Below, piece by piece: positions 8,870 to 16,413 of a stretch of 64,000 bases of DNA (the stretch's first letter is position 1; the number at the start of each line of letters is the position of its first letter). The notes beneath the pieces are model-generated. The model saw nothing but the letters and a program-made list of their open reading frames with translations, did not search any database and had not been told where the DNA came from. The translations under genes and the position numbers were made by a program. Source of the stretch: CAXBCP01 sp963974055 (GTDB lineage Bacteria; Pseudomonadota; Alphaproteobacteria; MPNO01; UBA830); assembly GCA_963974055.1 (NCBI GenBank), contig CAXBCP010000024.1:9733-73732 (forward strand). The letters are read 5' to 3'.

Positions 8870-9151
8870 TCAGTCGGTGCGGCTGGTCACTTCGAGCAGG
8901 TGATAGCCGAACTGGGTTTTTACCGGGCCCTGGACTTCGTTTACCGGGGCGCTGAAGACGACCTGATCGAATTCCGGCACCATCTGGCCGGGACCGAACG
9001 AACCGAGGGCGCCGCCATTTGCGCCTGACGGGCAGGAAGAATGTTCTTTCGCGATGTCGCCAAAATCGGCGCCGTCGGCGATCCTGGTTTTGAGGTCCGC
9101 GCAAAGTTCCTCGGTTTCAACCAGAATATGTCTCGCTTCGGCCTGGGCCAT
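8870..9151 (-). CDS. Parvulin-type peptidyl-prolyl cis-trans isomerase, single domain
   Basis: 93 residues, the size of E. coli PpiC, with no signal peptide, so a cytoplasmic parvulin. Active-site and fold motifs are the N-terminal ARHILVET (catalytic His), DFGDIAKEHSSCPS, GGALGSFGPGQMVPEFD and the C-terminal TQFGYHLLEV (second His). It catalyses proline isomerisation during protein folding. The gene is convergent with the transporter ending at 8849 and lies downstream of the CoA-transferase on the same strand, 92 bp away, so probably has its own promoter. Confidence 0.94.
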   Translation of the reverse strand: MAQAEARHILVETEELCADLKTRIADGADFGDIAKEHSSCPSGANGGALGSFGPGQMVPEFDQVVFSAPVNEVQGPVKTQFGYHLLEVTSRTD

Positions 9152-9243
9152 TAATCTTCTCCTGAATAACTGCTGATCTGTTGTCTCTGCGCACGTTCTA
9201 ACCCGTCCGCGCCACCGCGTCTAATCCTGCGGAACAGGCGTCC

Positions 9244-10458
9244 TCAAATAATCCCCCGGTCCAGTAAGGCCGCGATCTCGTCCGGCGAATTTCCGGCGAG
9301 CCGGCCCCAGACATATTCGTTGTGTTCTCCCAGCGCCGGACCGGTGTGGCGCACCGTCCCCTGGGTTTGGGACAGGCGGGGGGCGACATTCTGCATCGCG
9401 ACATTGCCGAATTCCGGGTGATCGACGCGGACGATGCTGTCGCGGGCCTGAAACTGCGGATCTTCAAGCATCTCCGGCGCCCGGAAAATCTTGCCGTTGG
9501 GAATGCCGTGTTCGTGAAGCAGTTCTTCGAGGTCCGCCACCGCGAAGCCCCGGGTCCAGTCGGATATCAGTTCGTCCAGTTCGAGCTGGTTTATCCCCCG
9601 TGCGCCGTGGGTGGCATAGCGCTCATCGGCGGCAAGTTCCGGCCGGCCCATCGCTTCGGCCATGCGCGCCCACACCGAATCCTGGTTGGCGCCGATCACC
9701 AGCCAGACGTCGTCCTTCGTGGGATAGACGTTCGACGGCGCGATCTTCGGCAGGAACGAGCCCGTGCGTTCGCGGATATAGCCGCCGACGTCATATTCGG
9801 TAACGGTGTTTTCCATCATGTTGAGAACGGATTCATAGATCGACGCGTCGATAACCTGCCCCCTGCCGGTCAGGTGGACCTGATGCAACGCCATCATCGC
9901 CCCAAGGCATGCATGGGTCGCCGCCAGCGAATCGCCGATCGATATCCCGGCCCGACTCGGCGGCAGGGACGGATCGCCCGTCGTGTAGCGAAGCCCCCCC
10001 ATTGCCTCGCCGATGGCGCCGTAGCCGGCGCGCTTCGCATAGGGTCCGGTTTGGCCGAAGCCGGACACCCGGACCATGATCAGCTTCGGATTGATCGCCG
10101 ACAGTTCGTCATAACCGAGGCCCCAGCGCTCCATGGTGCCGGGGCGGAAATTCTCGACCAGGATATCGGCGCCTTCGACCAGTTTTTTCACCAGCGCCTG
10201 GCCGTCGGCTTCCCGCGCGTTCAGGGTCGCGGACAGCTTGTTGCGGGCCAGTACCGGCCAGAACAGCGCTTTTCCGTGCGGCTTTTCCTTGCCCCATTCG
10301 CGCATCGGGTCGCCGATTCCGGGCTGTTCCAGCTTGATCACCTCGGCGCCGTGATCGGCGAGCAACTGGCCGCAGAACGGGCCCGCGATCATGGTGCCCA
10401 TTTCGATTACGCGAATATCGCTCAGCGGTCCCCTGCGGGGGGCGGATTCGGTACCCAT
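9244..10458 (-). CDS. CaiB/BaiF-type (family III) CoA-transferase
   Basis: Moves CoA between carboxylic acids through an enzyme-bound anhydride. The 404-residue length fits. Signature regions are LSDIRVIEMGTMIAGPFCGQ at the N-terminus, HGAEVIKLEQP, the RNKLSATLN loop, ENFRPGTMERWGLGY, and the block GISIGDSLAATHA, whose Asp is the expected catalytic carboxylate. The acyl donor and acceptor are not predictable. The gene is divergent from an MFS transporter (90 bp between starts), and an HMG-CoA lyase-like gene follows that transporter, so the three may serve uptake and CoA-dependent breakdown of one organic acid. Confidence 0.94.
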   Translation of the reverse strand: MGTESAPRRGPLSDIRVIEMGTMIAGPFCGQLLADHGAEVIKLEQPGIGDPMREWGKEKPHGKALFWPVLARNKLSATLNAREADGQALVKKLVEGADILVENFRPGTMERWGLGYDELSAINPKLIMVRVSGFGQTGPYAKRAGYGAIGEAMGGLRYTTGDPSLPPSRAGISIGDSLAATHACLGAMMALHQVHLTGRGQVIDASIYESVLNMMENTVTEYDVGGYIRERTGSFLPKIAPSNVYPTKDDVWLVIGANQDSVWARMAEAMGRPELAADERYATHGARGINQLELDELISDWTRGFAVADLEELLHEHGIPNGKIFRAPEMLEDPQFQARDSIVRVDHPEFGNVAMQNVAPRLSQTQGTVRHTGPALGEHNEYVWGRLAGNSPDEIAALLDRGII

Positions 10459-10548
10459 TTTAAAGTCACGTCCCTGTTTCCGGTTATTTTCGGCGGCAGG
10501 ATCGCCGACGGGTCTGGACGGGTCAAGCCGCGCGGGCGATAACCCCGC

Positions 10549-11790
10549 ATGGCAGATGGCAGCGACGCCGGCACCTCATCCGGGGAAATCCGGTCACACA
10601 CACAATGGCCGATCGTTTGGGTCGCGTTCGGCGCGGGCATCGTGGCCGCGACCCATATCGGCAAGCTGCCGCCGGCCCTGCCGGAAATCCGCGTGGCGCT
10701 CGACGCCGGCCTGGTGACAGGCGGATGGATCGCCTCGATGATCTCCTGCACCGGGTTCGCGCTCGGCCTCTTCTCGGGTGCCGTCGCGGACCGGATCGGT
10801 CAGCGGACCGTGTTGTTATCGGGACTTGCCGTCATGACTGCCGCCAGCCTGATGGGAGCATTCGCGCTGTCGGGCGAGATGATGCTGATATCGCGGTTTT
10901 TCGAGGGGCTGGGGTTTACCGCCGCGACGATCTCCGGCGCCGGGATGATTTCCCACGTCACCGCCGATGAAGACCGCAAATGGGCGCTCGGCGTCTGGTC
11001 GTCATACGTGCCGGTTGGATTTTCCGCCATGCTGATTGCCGCCGCACTGATCCTAGAAACATGGGACTGGCGGACGCTCTGGATCGGGAGCAGCGCGGTC
11101 ACGGTCGTCTGGGCCGGGGTCGTTTACCGCGTCACCGCCGGCTGGCAACCGCGCCGGCAAAGCGGGGTCGCCGTCAATTCGATGCTGCGCAACGTGACGC
11201 TCTGCCTGTCGAAACGCGGGGCCGTGCTGGTTGCGGCCTGTTTCGCGCTCTATGCGGCACAGCATATTTCCATGATGGCGTGGTTGCCGACCTATATGCA
11301 CGACGTATACGGATCCGACAGGCTTGCCGCCGCCACGCTGCCGGCGATCGTGTTGCTGTTCAATGCCGGCGGCAACTGGCTGTCCGCCTGGGCGATGGGG
11401 CGCGGTATGACGACATGGTCGCTGCTGGCCCTCGGCGCGGCCGGGATGGGACTGACCCAGATCGGCATTTTCTCCGCCGTGCTGCCCGATACGGCCCGTC
11501 TGGCCTTTGCAGTGCTGTTCGGCATCTTCGGCGGCATGGTGCCGGCCGCCGCCCTCGGCTCGGTCGCGATCTACACCCCGTCGCCGTCGCAGATCGGCAC
11601 GATGAACGGCCTTATGGTGATGGGAACCAATACCGGGATGCTGTTCGGCCCGCCGGCCATCGCCGCCGTCCGTGCGGCCACCGGAAACTGGCACGATATC
11701 GTGTGGCTGGTGGGCGCAATGGCAGGCGCCGGGCTGATCTGCGCAATGCTGTCACGCGCATCGGAACGGCGTGCCAACGGACCGAAATAA
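10549..11790 (+). CDS. MFS transporter (CynX/NimT-like)
   Basis: 413 residues with about 12 predicted helices and the usual six-plus-six layout. The loop 2-3 signature appears as GAVADRIGQRTVLL (about residues 85-98). A hydrophilic middle loop (AGWQPRRQSGVAVN) separates the halves. The substrate is unknown; position between a CoA-transferase and an HMG-CoA lyase suggests an organic acid. The next gene starts 43 bp downstream on the same strand. Confidence 0.9.
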   Translation: MADGSDAGTSSGEIRSHTQWPIVWVAFGAGIVAATHIGKLPPALPEIRVALDAGLVTGGWIASMISCTGFALGLFSGAVADRIGQRTVLLSGLAVMTAASLMGAFALSGEMMLISRFFEGLGFTAATISGAGMISHVTADEDRKWALGVWSSYVPVGFSAMLIAAALILETWDWRTLWIGSSAVTVVWAGVVYRVTAGWQPRRQSGVAVNSMLRNVTLCLSKRGAVLVAACFALYAAQHISMMAWLPTYMHDVYGSDRLAAATLPAIVLLFNAGGNWLSAWAMGRGMTTWSLLALGAAGMGLTQIGIFSAVLPDTARLAFAVLFGIFGGMVPAAALGSVAIYTPSPSQIGTMNGLMVMGTNTGMLFGPPAIAAVRAATGNWHDIVWLVGAMAGAGLICAMLSRASERRANGPK

Positions 11791-11833
11791 CCGTAAGATA
11801 GCCGCTCGCGAGAGACCTGAAGGAAAGACAGCC

Positions 11834-12754
11834 ATGGCCAGCGCCAAACGCAGCGTGGAAATTATCGACGTCGGCCCGCGCGACGGATTGCAGAACGAAC
11901 CGGCGATTCTGGACATTGCGACAAAGGTCGATTTCATCGCGCGCCTCGCCGATGCCGGCGTAAAGCGGATGGAAGCGGTCAGCTTCGTCAACCCCAAGCG
12001 CGTCCCCCAGATGGCGGATGCCGAGGAGGTACTGGCAGCCCTGCCCGCCGACGACGGCGTGACCTATATCGGGCTGGTGCTGAACCGGCGCGGGCTCGAC
12101 CGCGCCCTGGCGGCAGGCTGCAAGGAGGTCAATTACGCACTGGTCGCCTCCGACACGTTCAGTCAGAAAAACCAGGGAACGACGATCGAACAGGCCGTGG
12201 ACGTGTATGAGGACATCGCGGCCGCCGCGAAAGACGCCGGCGTGCGGTGCTCGTTGACGATATCGACCGCCTTTGGGTGCCCGTTCCAGGGCGAAGTGCC
12301 GCCGGAACGCGTGATCGGGCTGGTCGAGCGCTGCGCCGGAAACGATACGTTCGAGATCGCGCTGGCCGACACGATCGGCTGCGCCGTACCGAACCAGGTC
12401 GCCGATCTGTTTGGCGCGGTAATGGAAACGGCGCCCGCCGCACGGTTCCGGGCGCATTTTCACAACACCCGCAATACCGGCCTTGCGAATTGCTATGCGG
12501 CGGTGGAGGCCGGGGTCCAGTCGATCGATGCCTCGGCGGGCGGGATCGGCGGTTGTCCGTTTGCGCCGCGCGCCACCGGCAATGTGCCGTCGGAGGACCT
12601 GGTCTACATGCTGGAGCGGATGGGGATCGAAACCGGCATCGATATCGACAAGCTGATCGCCACGGGCGAATGGATCGGCGAACGGCTCGGCCATGCCGTG
12701 CCGGCGATGATCGGCAAGGCCGGCGTATTTCCGCCCCCGGAACTGCGCGCCTGA
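11834..12754 (+). CDS. Hydroxymethylglutaryl-CoA lyase family protein
   Basis: 306 residues, a DRE-TIM barrel enzyme that cleaves HMG-CoA (or a close analogue) to an acyl-CoA and a keto acid, as in leucine catabolism. Visible are the metal/substrate motif VGPRDGLQNEP, AVSFVNPKRVPQMADA, the metal-binding HFHNTRNTGLAN and the catalytic cysteine loop GGIGGCPFAPRATGN. The NTRNTGLAN version of the His motif differs from the mammalian enzyme, so the true substrate may be a 3-hydroxy-3-methylglutaryl-like CoA ester. ATG at 11834 has AGGAAAG upstream. No liuABCD genes are nearby. Confidence 0.9.
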   Translation: MASAKRSVEIIDVGPRDGLQNEPAILDIATKVDFIARLADAGVKRMEAVSFVNPKRVPQMADAEEVLAALPADDGVTYIGLVLNRRGLDRALAAGCKEVNYALVASDTFSQKNQGTTIEQAVDVYEDIAAAAKDAGVRCSLTISTAFGCPFQGEVPPERVIGLVERCAGNDTFEIALADTIGCAVPNQVADLFGAVMETAPAARFRAHFHNTRNTGLANCYAAVEAGVQSIDASAGGIGGCPFAPRATGNVPSEDLVYMLERMGIETGIDIDKLIATGEWIGERLGHAVPAMIGKAGVFPPPELRA

Positions 12755-12780
12755 TTTCCGTCCCGGCCGTCAGTCGGCGG

Positions 12781-13338
12781 TCAGGAAATCGCGCCGCTAT
12801 AATTGCCGTCTTCGCCGGGCGGATTCGAGAACGGCGGCCACACGGCGGCATCGCCCAGTTCGCGCCAGTGTTCGAGCGCCCACCTGACCGACGGAAAAGC
12901 AATCTCTCCCCACGGAATATCGTCCCAGTCGAACAGATCGAGTTCCAGCGTTTCCTCGCCGATGCCGAACGCGCCGTCGCGGACGGTCGCCCGGTAAATC
13001 AACTGGACCTGACTGATCCGCGGGATGGTGTAGAGCCCGATCAGGCCGTCGATCACGATATCCGCGCAGGCTTCTTCCTTCGCTTCGCGGGCGGCGCCGG
13101 CCTCGGCGGTTTCGTTGAGTTCCATGAAACCGGCCGGGATTGTCCACAGACCGCGCTGCGGATGTATCGCGCGCCGGCACAGCAACACCCTGCCCTGCCA
13201 GCTGCACACGGCGCCGACGACGATTTTCGGGTTTTCGTAATTTATGAAACCGCAATCGGGGCACACCAGGCGTTCCCGGTTGTCCCCTTCGGGGATATGG
13301 CGGACCGTCGGCCCGCCGGGAGAATTTTTCTCTGACAT
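12781..13338 (-). CDS. NUDIX hydrolase with half of a zinc ribbon
   Basis: 185 residues. The NUDIX box is complete (G-x5-E-x7-REAKEEAC, about residues 83-106), so it should hydrolyse a nucleoside diphosphate linked to another group. Before it lies VCPDCGFINYENPK, the second half of the zinc ribbon seen in NudC/ADP-ribose-type NUDIX proteins. The first CxxC pair, usually at the extreme N-terminus, is absent here (NSPGGPTVRHIPEG instead), so zinc binding is doubtful. The gene is convergent with the HMG-CoA lyase-like gene (26 bp between stops). Confidence 0.9.
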   Translation of the reverse strand: MSEKNSPGGPTVRHIPEGDNRERLVCPDCGFINYENPKIVVGAVCSWQGRVLLCRRAIHPQRGLWTIPAGFMELNETAEAGAAREAKEEACADIVIDGLIGLYTIPRISQVQLIYRATVRDGAFGIGEETLELDLFDWDDIPWGEIAFPSVRWALEHWRELGDAAVWPPFSNPPGEDGNYSGAIS

Positions 13339-13431
13339 TCCGTCAACATGTGATGCAGACGATCTGCGGGCAAGAAAAATCAGGGCCGCATAGAGCTGTA
13401 TAAATAGCGGGAACGGAGAACTGCGACGCGA

Positions 13432-13680
13432 TCAGGCGATAATATCGAGCACCGATCCGCGGGGAATGTCGCGCCGGGTGAGTGCCGTATCCGACAGATC
13501 CAGTACGGGACGCGTTTCAGGCGCCCGCTGCGCCGGGTCGCCCTGCACGTTCGGCGCAGACGAAGGCGACGCCGACGAAGGCGGAGCCGCGGGTTGCTGA
13601 CGCGGCTGCGCCGGCTGCGGATTTGCCGGAATGCTATTACCCGCTGCCCGTGCAGCGGCCTGAAATGCGGGAATATTCAT
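13432..13680 (-). CDS. Small Pro/Ala/Gln-rich protein, unknown function
   Basis: 82 residues. The N-terminus is a short amphipathic stretch (MNIPAFQAAARAAG), the middle is a Pro/Ala/Gln/Ser-rich, probably disordered linker, and the C-terminus is better ordered (LDLSDTALTRRDIPRGSVLDIIA). No family is recognised. The gene is divergent from the first DUF2336 gene across a 235-bp interval with a perfect CtrA box, so the two could share control. It is likely real because its codon use matches its neighbours and it sits alone in a clear intergenic space, but that is inference. Confidence 0.55.
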   Translation of the reverse strand: MNIPAFQAAARAAGNSIPANPQPAQPRQQPAAPPSSASPSSAPNVQGDPAQRAPETRPVLDLSDTALTRRDIPRGSVLDIIA

Positions 13681-13807
13681 ATTGGCGTCAAGGCTCGTAT
13701 TTATGCCGAATTTGTCGGGGATTTTAGAGGTCTTCGGTTAACACCCGGTGTATAAACAGGGTTAATACTTTTACAACGTTCCGGAGAGCAGTAGCGTGCA
13801 CTGCCCG

Positions 13808-13822
13808 TTAACCCTAATTTAA
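13808..13822. promoter_or_regulatory. CtrA-type box (TTAA-N7-TTAA)
   Basis: TTAA at 13808-13811 and 13819-13822 are separated by exactly seven bases, the full recognition pattern of the alphaproteobacterial cell-cycle regulator CtrA. It lies 94 bp before the first DUF2336 start. Single TTAA half-sites also occur at 13738 and 13762. It could serve the divergent small gene too. Confidence 0.65.
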
Positions 13823-13915
13823 GTTCAATCTCAAATACTTGGCGCGAATCCTATACCCGGTCCGAAATCCGGAACGGGGTGGTTCGACACTATGTACAAA
13901 GTGAATACCGACTGA

Positions 13916-15061
13916 ATGACTGACCCTGAACAGATCGATTACAACGAACTGGTTGGTTTGGCCCGCGACAAGTCGGTTAGCGGTCGCACGCGCCTGGTCC
14001 AGATCGTCGGCGATTTGTTTTTCGACACCGATACCGTCCTGCGCGACGCCGAACGTTCGATCATGTCCGATATTCTGCGGCAGTTGATCCACGACGTGGA
14101 AATGACCGTGCGCCAGGAACTGTCGGCGCGCATGGCCGGCGAATCGGGCGCGCCGCGCGACCTGGTATCGGTTCTCGCGAACGACCAGATCGAAGTCGCC
14201 CATTCGATCCTGACACAGAGCACGGTGCTTCAGGATATCGAACTCGTTGAGATCGTCGAGCACAGGACGCTCGGTCATCAGCTCGCCATCGCGATGCGCG
14301 AAACGGTTTCGGAAACGGTTTCGGACGCCCTGATCGAGACGGGAAACGTAAATGTCATCAAGACATTGCTGGAAAACGACAACGCCGATATCTCCGGCAA
14401 GGCGATGGAATACCTCGTCGAACAGTCGGAAAAAATCAACGATATCCAGGTACCGCTGATCAATCGCGGCGATCTGGGTCCCGATCTCGCGAAACGGATG
14501 TACTGGTGGGTCTCCGCGGCGCTCCGCAAGCATATCGTCGAACACTTTCGTATCGACGAAGCGGATCTGGACGACAAGATACAGGATACCATCCACGTTA
14601 TTCTCGGCAGCGACGGCGATCCCAAAACGGCGCCGGCGCGAAAATCCCAGGAATTGGCGGAAAAACTACAGAAGGCGTCGGCCATAACGCCGCATCTTCT
14701 GATCCAGACCCTGCGTCAGGGCGAGGTCGTTCTTTTCGAAGACCTGTTGTCGCAGATCACCGGTCTCCGCACCAACCTGATCCGGCGTTTCGTCTTTGAA
14801 CCGGGTGGCGAAGGACTGGCCATCGCCTGCCGGTCGGCGAAAATCGAAAAGCCGGATTTCGCGTCGATTTTCCTGCTCAGCCGCAGCGCCCGCCCCGGCG
14901 ACAAGGTCGTCGACCCCAACGAAGTCAGCCGGGTGATGAACTTTTTCGACCGCATCGCCGTGGAAACGGCGCAAAAAGTGGTGAAACGCTGGCATCTCGA
15001 TCCGAATTTCCTGTTCGCGCTGAAACAGGTGAACGACGACAAGCGAAGGGCGGCGGAATAG
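13916..15061 (+). CDS. DUF2336 family protein, first tandem copy
   Basis: 381 residues, no signal peptide or membrane helix, so cytoplasmic. It is an alpha-helical protein of the DUF2336 family, widespread in alphaproteobacteria and without an assigned biochemical activity. Notable blocks are LARDKSVSGRTRLV near the N-terminus, AKRMYWWVSAALRK near residue 200, and the C-terminal LIQTLRQGEVVLFEDLL, RRFVFEPGGEGLAI and DFASIFLLSRSARPGDK. These recur closely in the next gene, so the pair arose by tandem duplication. A perfect CtrA box lies 94 bp upstream. A seven-codon open frame (ATG 13892) ends directly against this start codon. Confidence 0.9.
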   Translation: MTDPEQIDYNELVGLARDKSVSGRTRLVQIVGDLFFDTDTVLRDAERSIMSDILRQLIHDVEMTVRQELSARMAGESGAPRDLVSVLANDQIEVAHSILTQSTVLQDIELVEIVEHRTLGHQLAIAMRETVSETVSDALIETGNVNVIKTLLENDNADISGKAMEYLVEQSEKINDIQVPLINRGDLGPDLAKRMYWWVSAALRKHIVEHFRIDEADLDDKIQDTIHVILGSDGDPKTAPARKSQELAEKLQKASAITPHLLIQTLRQGEVVLFEDLLSQITGLRTNLIRRFVFEPGGEGLAIACRSAKIEKPDFASIFLLSRSARPGDKVVDPNEVSRVMNFFDRIAVETAQKVVKRWHLDPNFLFALKQVNDDKRRAAE

Positions 15062-15090
15062 CCCCGCCCGTTCCGGTCGACCGCTATGCA

Positions 15091-15114
15091 TTTCAGAATA
15101 AATTCCCTCTGAAA
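15091..15114. promoter_or_regulatory. Dyad between the DUF2336 genes
   Basis: A perfect 7-bp inverted repeat, TTTCAGA at 15091-15097 and TCTGAAA at 15108-15114, with a 10-base spacer. No T run follows, so it reads more like an operator or mRNA hairpin than a terminator. It lies 21 bp upstream of the second CtrA box. Function unknown. Confidence 0.35.
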
Positions 15115-15134
15115 TTCGGAGATATCGGCGGCAA

Positions 15135-15149
15135 TTAACGTATGATTAA
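15135..15149. promoter_or_regulatory. CtrA-type box (TTAA-N7-TTAA)
   Basis: TTAA at 15135-15138 and 15146-15149 with exactly seven bases between them. The box lies 25 bp before the start codon of the second DUF2336 gene. Finding a perfect box before each of two tandem paralogues makes chance less likely than for either alone. So close to the start it could also overlap the promoter core. Confidence 0.65.
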
Positions 15150-15173
15150 ACGCCTTCGCCTAAATTTCTATAC

Positions 15174-16358
15174 ATGGCAACGAATCTGACATCCGGAGCG
15201 CCTATGCTCGCCGGCCTCCCGATCGACAATCCGGAAGACCTCCATACGCTTCTGTCGCTCGCGCGGGACAAATCCGTAGAGGGCCGGACCGCGCTCGTCA
15301 AAGCGCTGGGCGACCTGTTTTACGATTCCCATTCGGAACTCTCGATAGACGAACGCAACCTGATGGGCGACATCCTGCAGCGCCTGATCGGCGACGTGGA
15401 AACGGTTGTCCGAAAGGCGCTGGCGGAAACGCTGAGCGGCATTCCGGACGCCCCGCCCCAGATCATCAGTGCGCTCGCGAACGATTCGCTCGATATTGCG
15501 TACCCGATCCTGATCGAAAGCTCCGTCCTTCAGGATATGGAACTGGTGGAAATCATCCGCCACCGTACCCACGAACACCAGCTGGCCATCGCCATGCGCG
15601 CGTCGGTATCCGAAACCGTGTCGGACGCCCTGGTCGACACCGACAACAACGACGTCATCCGGACCCTGGTCGAAAATCGCGGCGCGCATATTTCCGGCGA
15701 AACGCTCGAAAAAATCGTCGACCGCTCGGAATCGCAGACCGACCTGCAGGACCCGTTGCTTCGCCGGACCGAACTGTCGCCGACCCTGGCGAAACGGATG
15801 TATTGGTGGGTCTCCGCCGCCCTGCGCAAAAGCATCGTAGACCGGTTCGACATCGATTCGGTCGAACTCGACAAATCCATCGAACGCGCCGTCAAGGACC
15901 TGATGGGCGAGCCCATCGCCAAGGCGGAGAACGCCGACAATATCGATCACATGATCAAATCGCTCATCGGCGCCGGCAAGGTTACGCCGCCTTTGATGAT
16001 CCAGACCCTGCGTCAGGGCGAAATCGCGCTGTTCGAGGAAATGCTGTCGGGCCTGTCGAACCTGAATGCCAAACTTGTGCGCCGGTTCGTCTTCGAACCC
16101 GGCGGCGAGGCCCTGGCCATTCTGTGCCGCTCCCTTGAAATCATGAAACCCGATTTCGCGTCGATTTTCCTGCTCAGCCGCAGCGCGCGGCCCGGCGACA
16201 AGGTCGTCGACCCGTCGGAACTGACCCGGGTGCTCGACCTGTACGACCGGATCAAGATCGAAACCGCCAGGAAAGTCGTGGAACACTGGCGGCTCGACCC
16301 CGACTACCTGTTCGCGCTCAAGCAGGTTAACTCCGGGCAGCAGCAAGCGGTCGGTTAA
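15174..16358 (+). CDS. DUF2336 family protein, second tandem copy
   Basis: 394 residues, cytoplasmic, helical. It aligns along its whole length with the preceding gene: LARDKSVEGRTALV, DVETVVRKAL, AKRMYWWVSAALRK, LMIQTLRQGEIALFEEML, RRFVFEPGGEALAIL and an identical IFLLSRSARPGDKVVDP block. ATG at 15174 is used; a second ATG at 15204 (MLAGLPIDNP) is also possible and lines up better with the neighbour's short N-terminus. It has its own CtrA box 25 bp upstream of 15174. A terminator-like hairpin follows the gene. No enzymatic motif is recognisable. Confidence 0.9.
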   Translation: MATNLTSGAPMLAGLPIDNPEDLHTLLSLARDKSVEGRTALVKALGDLFYDSHSELSIDERNLMGDILQRLIGDVETVVRKALAETLSGIPDAPPQIISALANDSLDIAYPILIESSVLQDMELVEIIRHRTHEHQLAIAMRASVSETVSDALVDTDNNDVIRTLVENRGAHISGETLEKIVDRSESQTDLQDPLLRRTELSPTLAKRMYWWVSAALRKSIVDRFDIDSVELDKSIERAVKDLMGEPIAKAENADNIDHMIKSLIGAGKVTPPLMIQTLRQGEIALFEEMLSGLSNLNAKLVRRFVFEPGGEALAILCRSLEIMKPDFASIFLLSRSARPGDKVVDPSELTRVLDLYDRIKIETARKVVEHWRLDPDYLFALKQVNSGQQQAVG

Positions 16359-16373
16359 CCACCGCTGAAATCG

Positions 16374-16393
16374 CGGCCGGCGGCCGGGTTTTT
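16374..16393 (+). terminator. Probable intrinsic terminator after the DUF2336 pair
   Basis: A short GC-rich hairpin (CGGCC at 16374-16378 with GGCCG at 16382-16386) is followed by GGTTTTTC. The stem is short, so strength is uncertain. Confidence 0.5.
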
Positions 16394-16413
16394 CGCCGTT
16401 TGACCCCGGTCGC

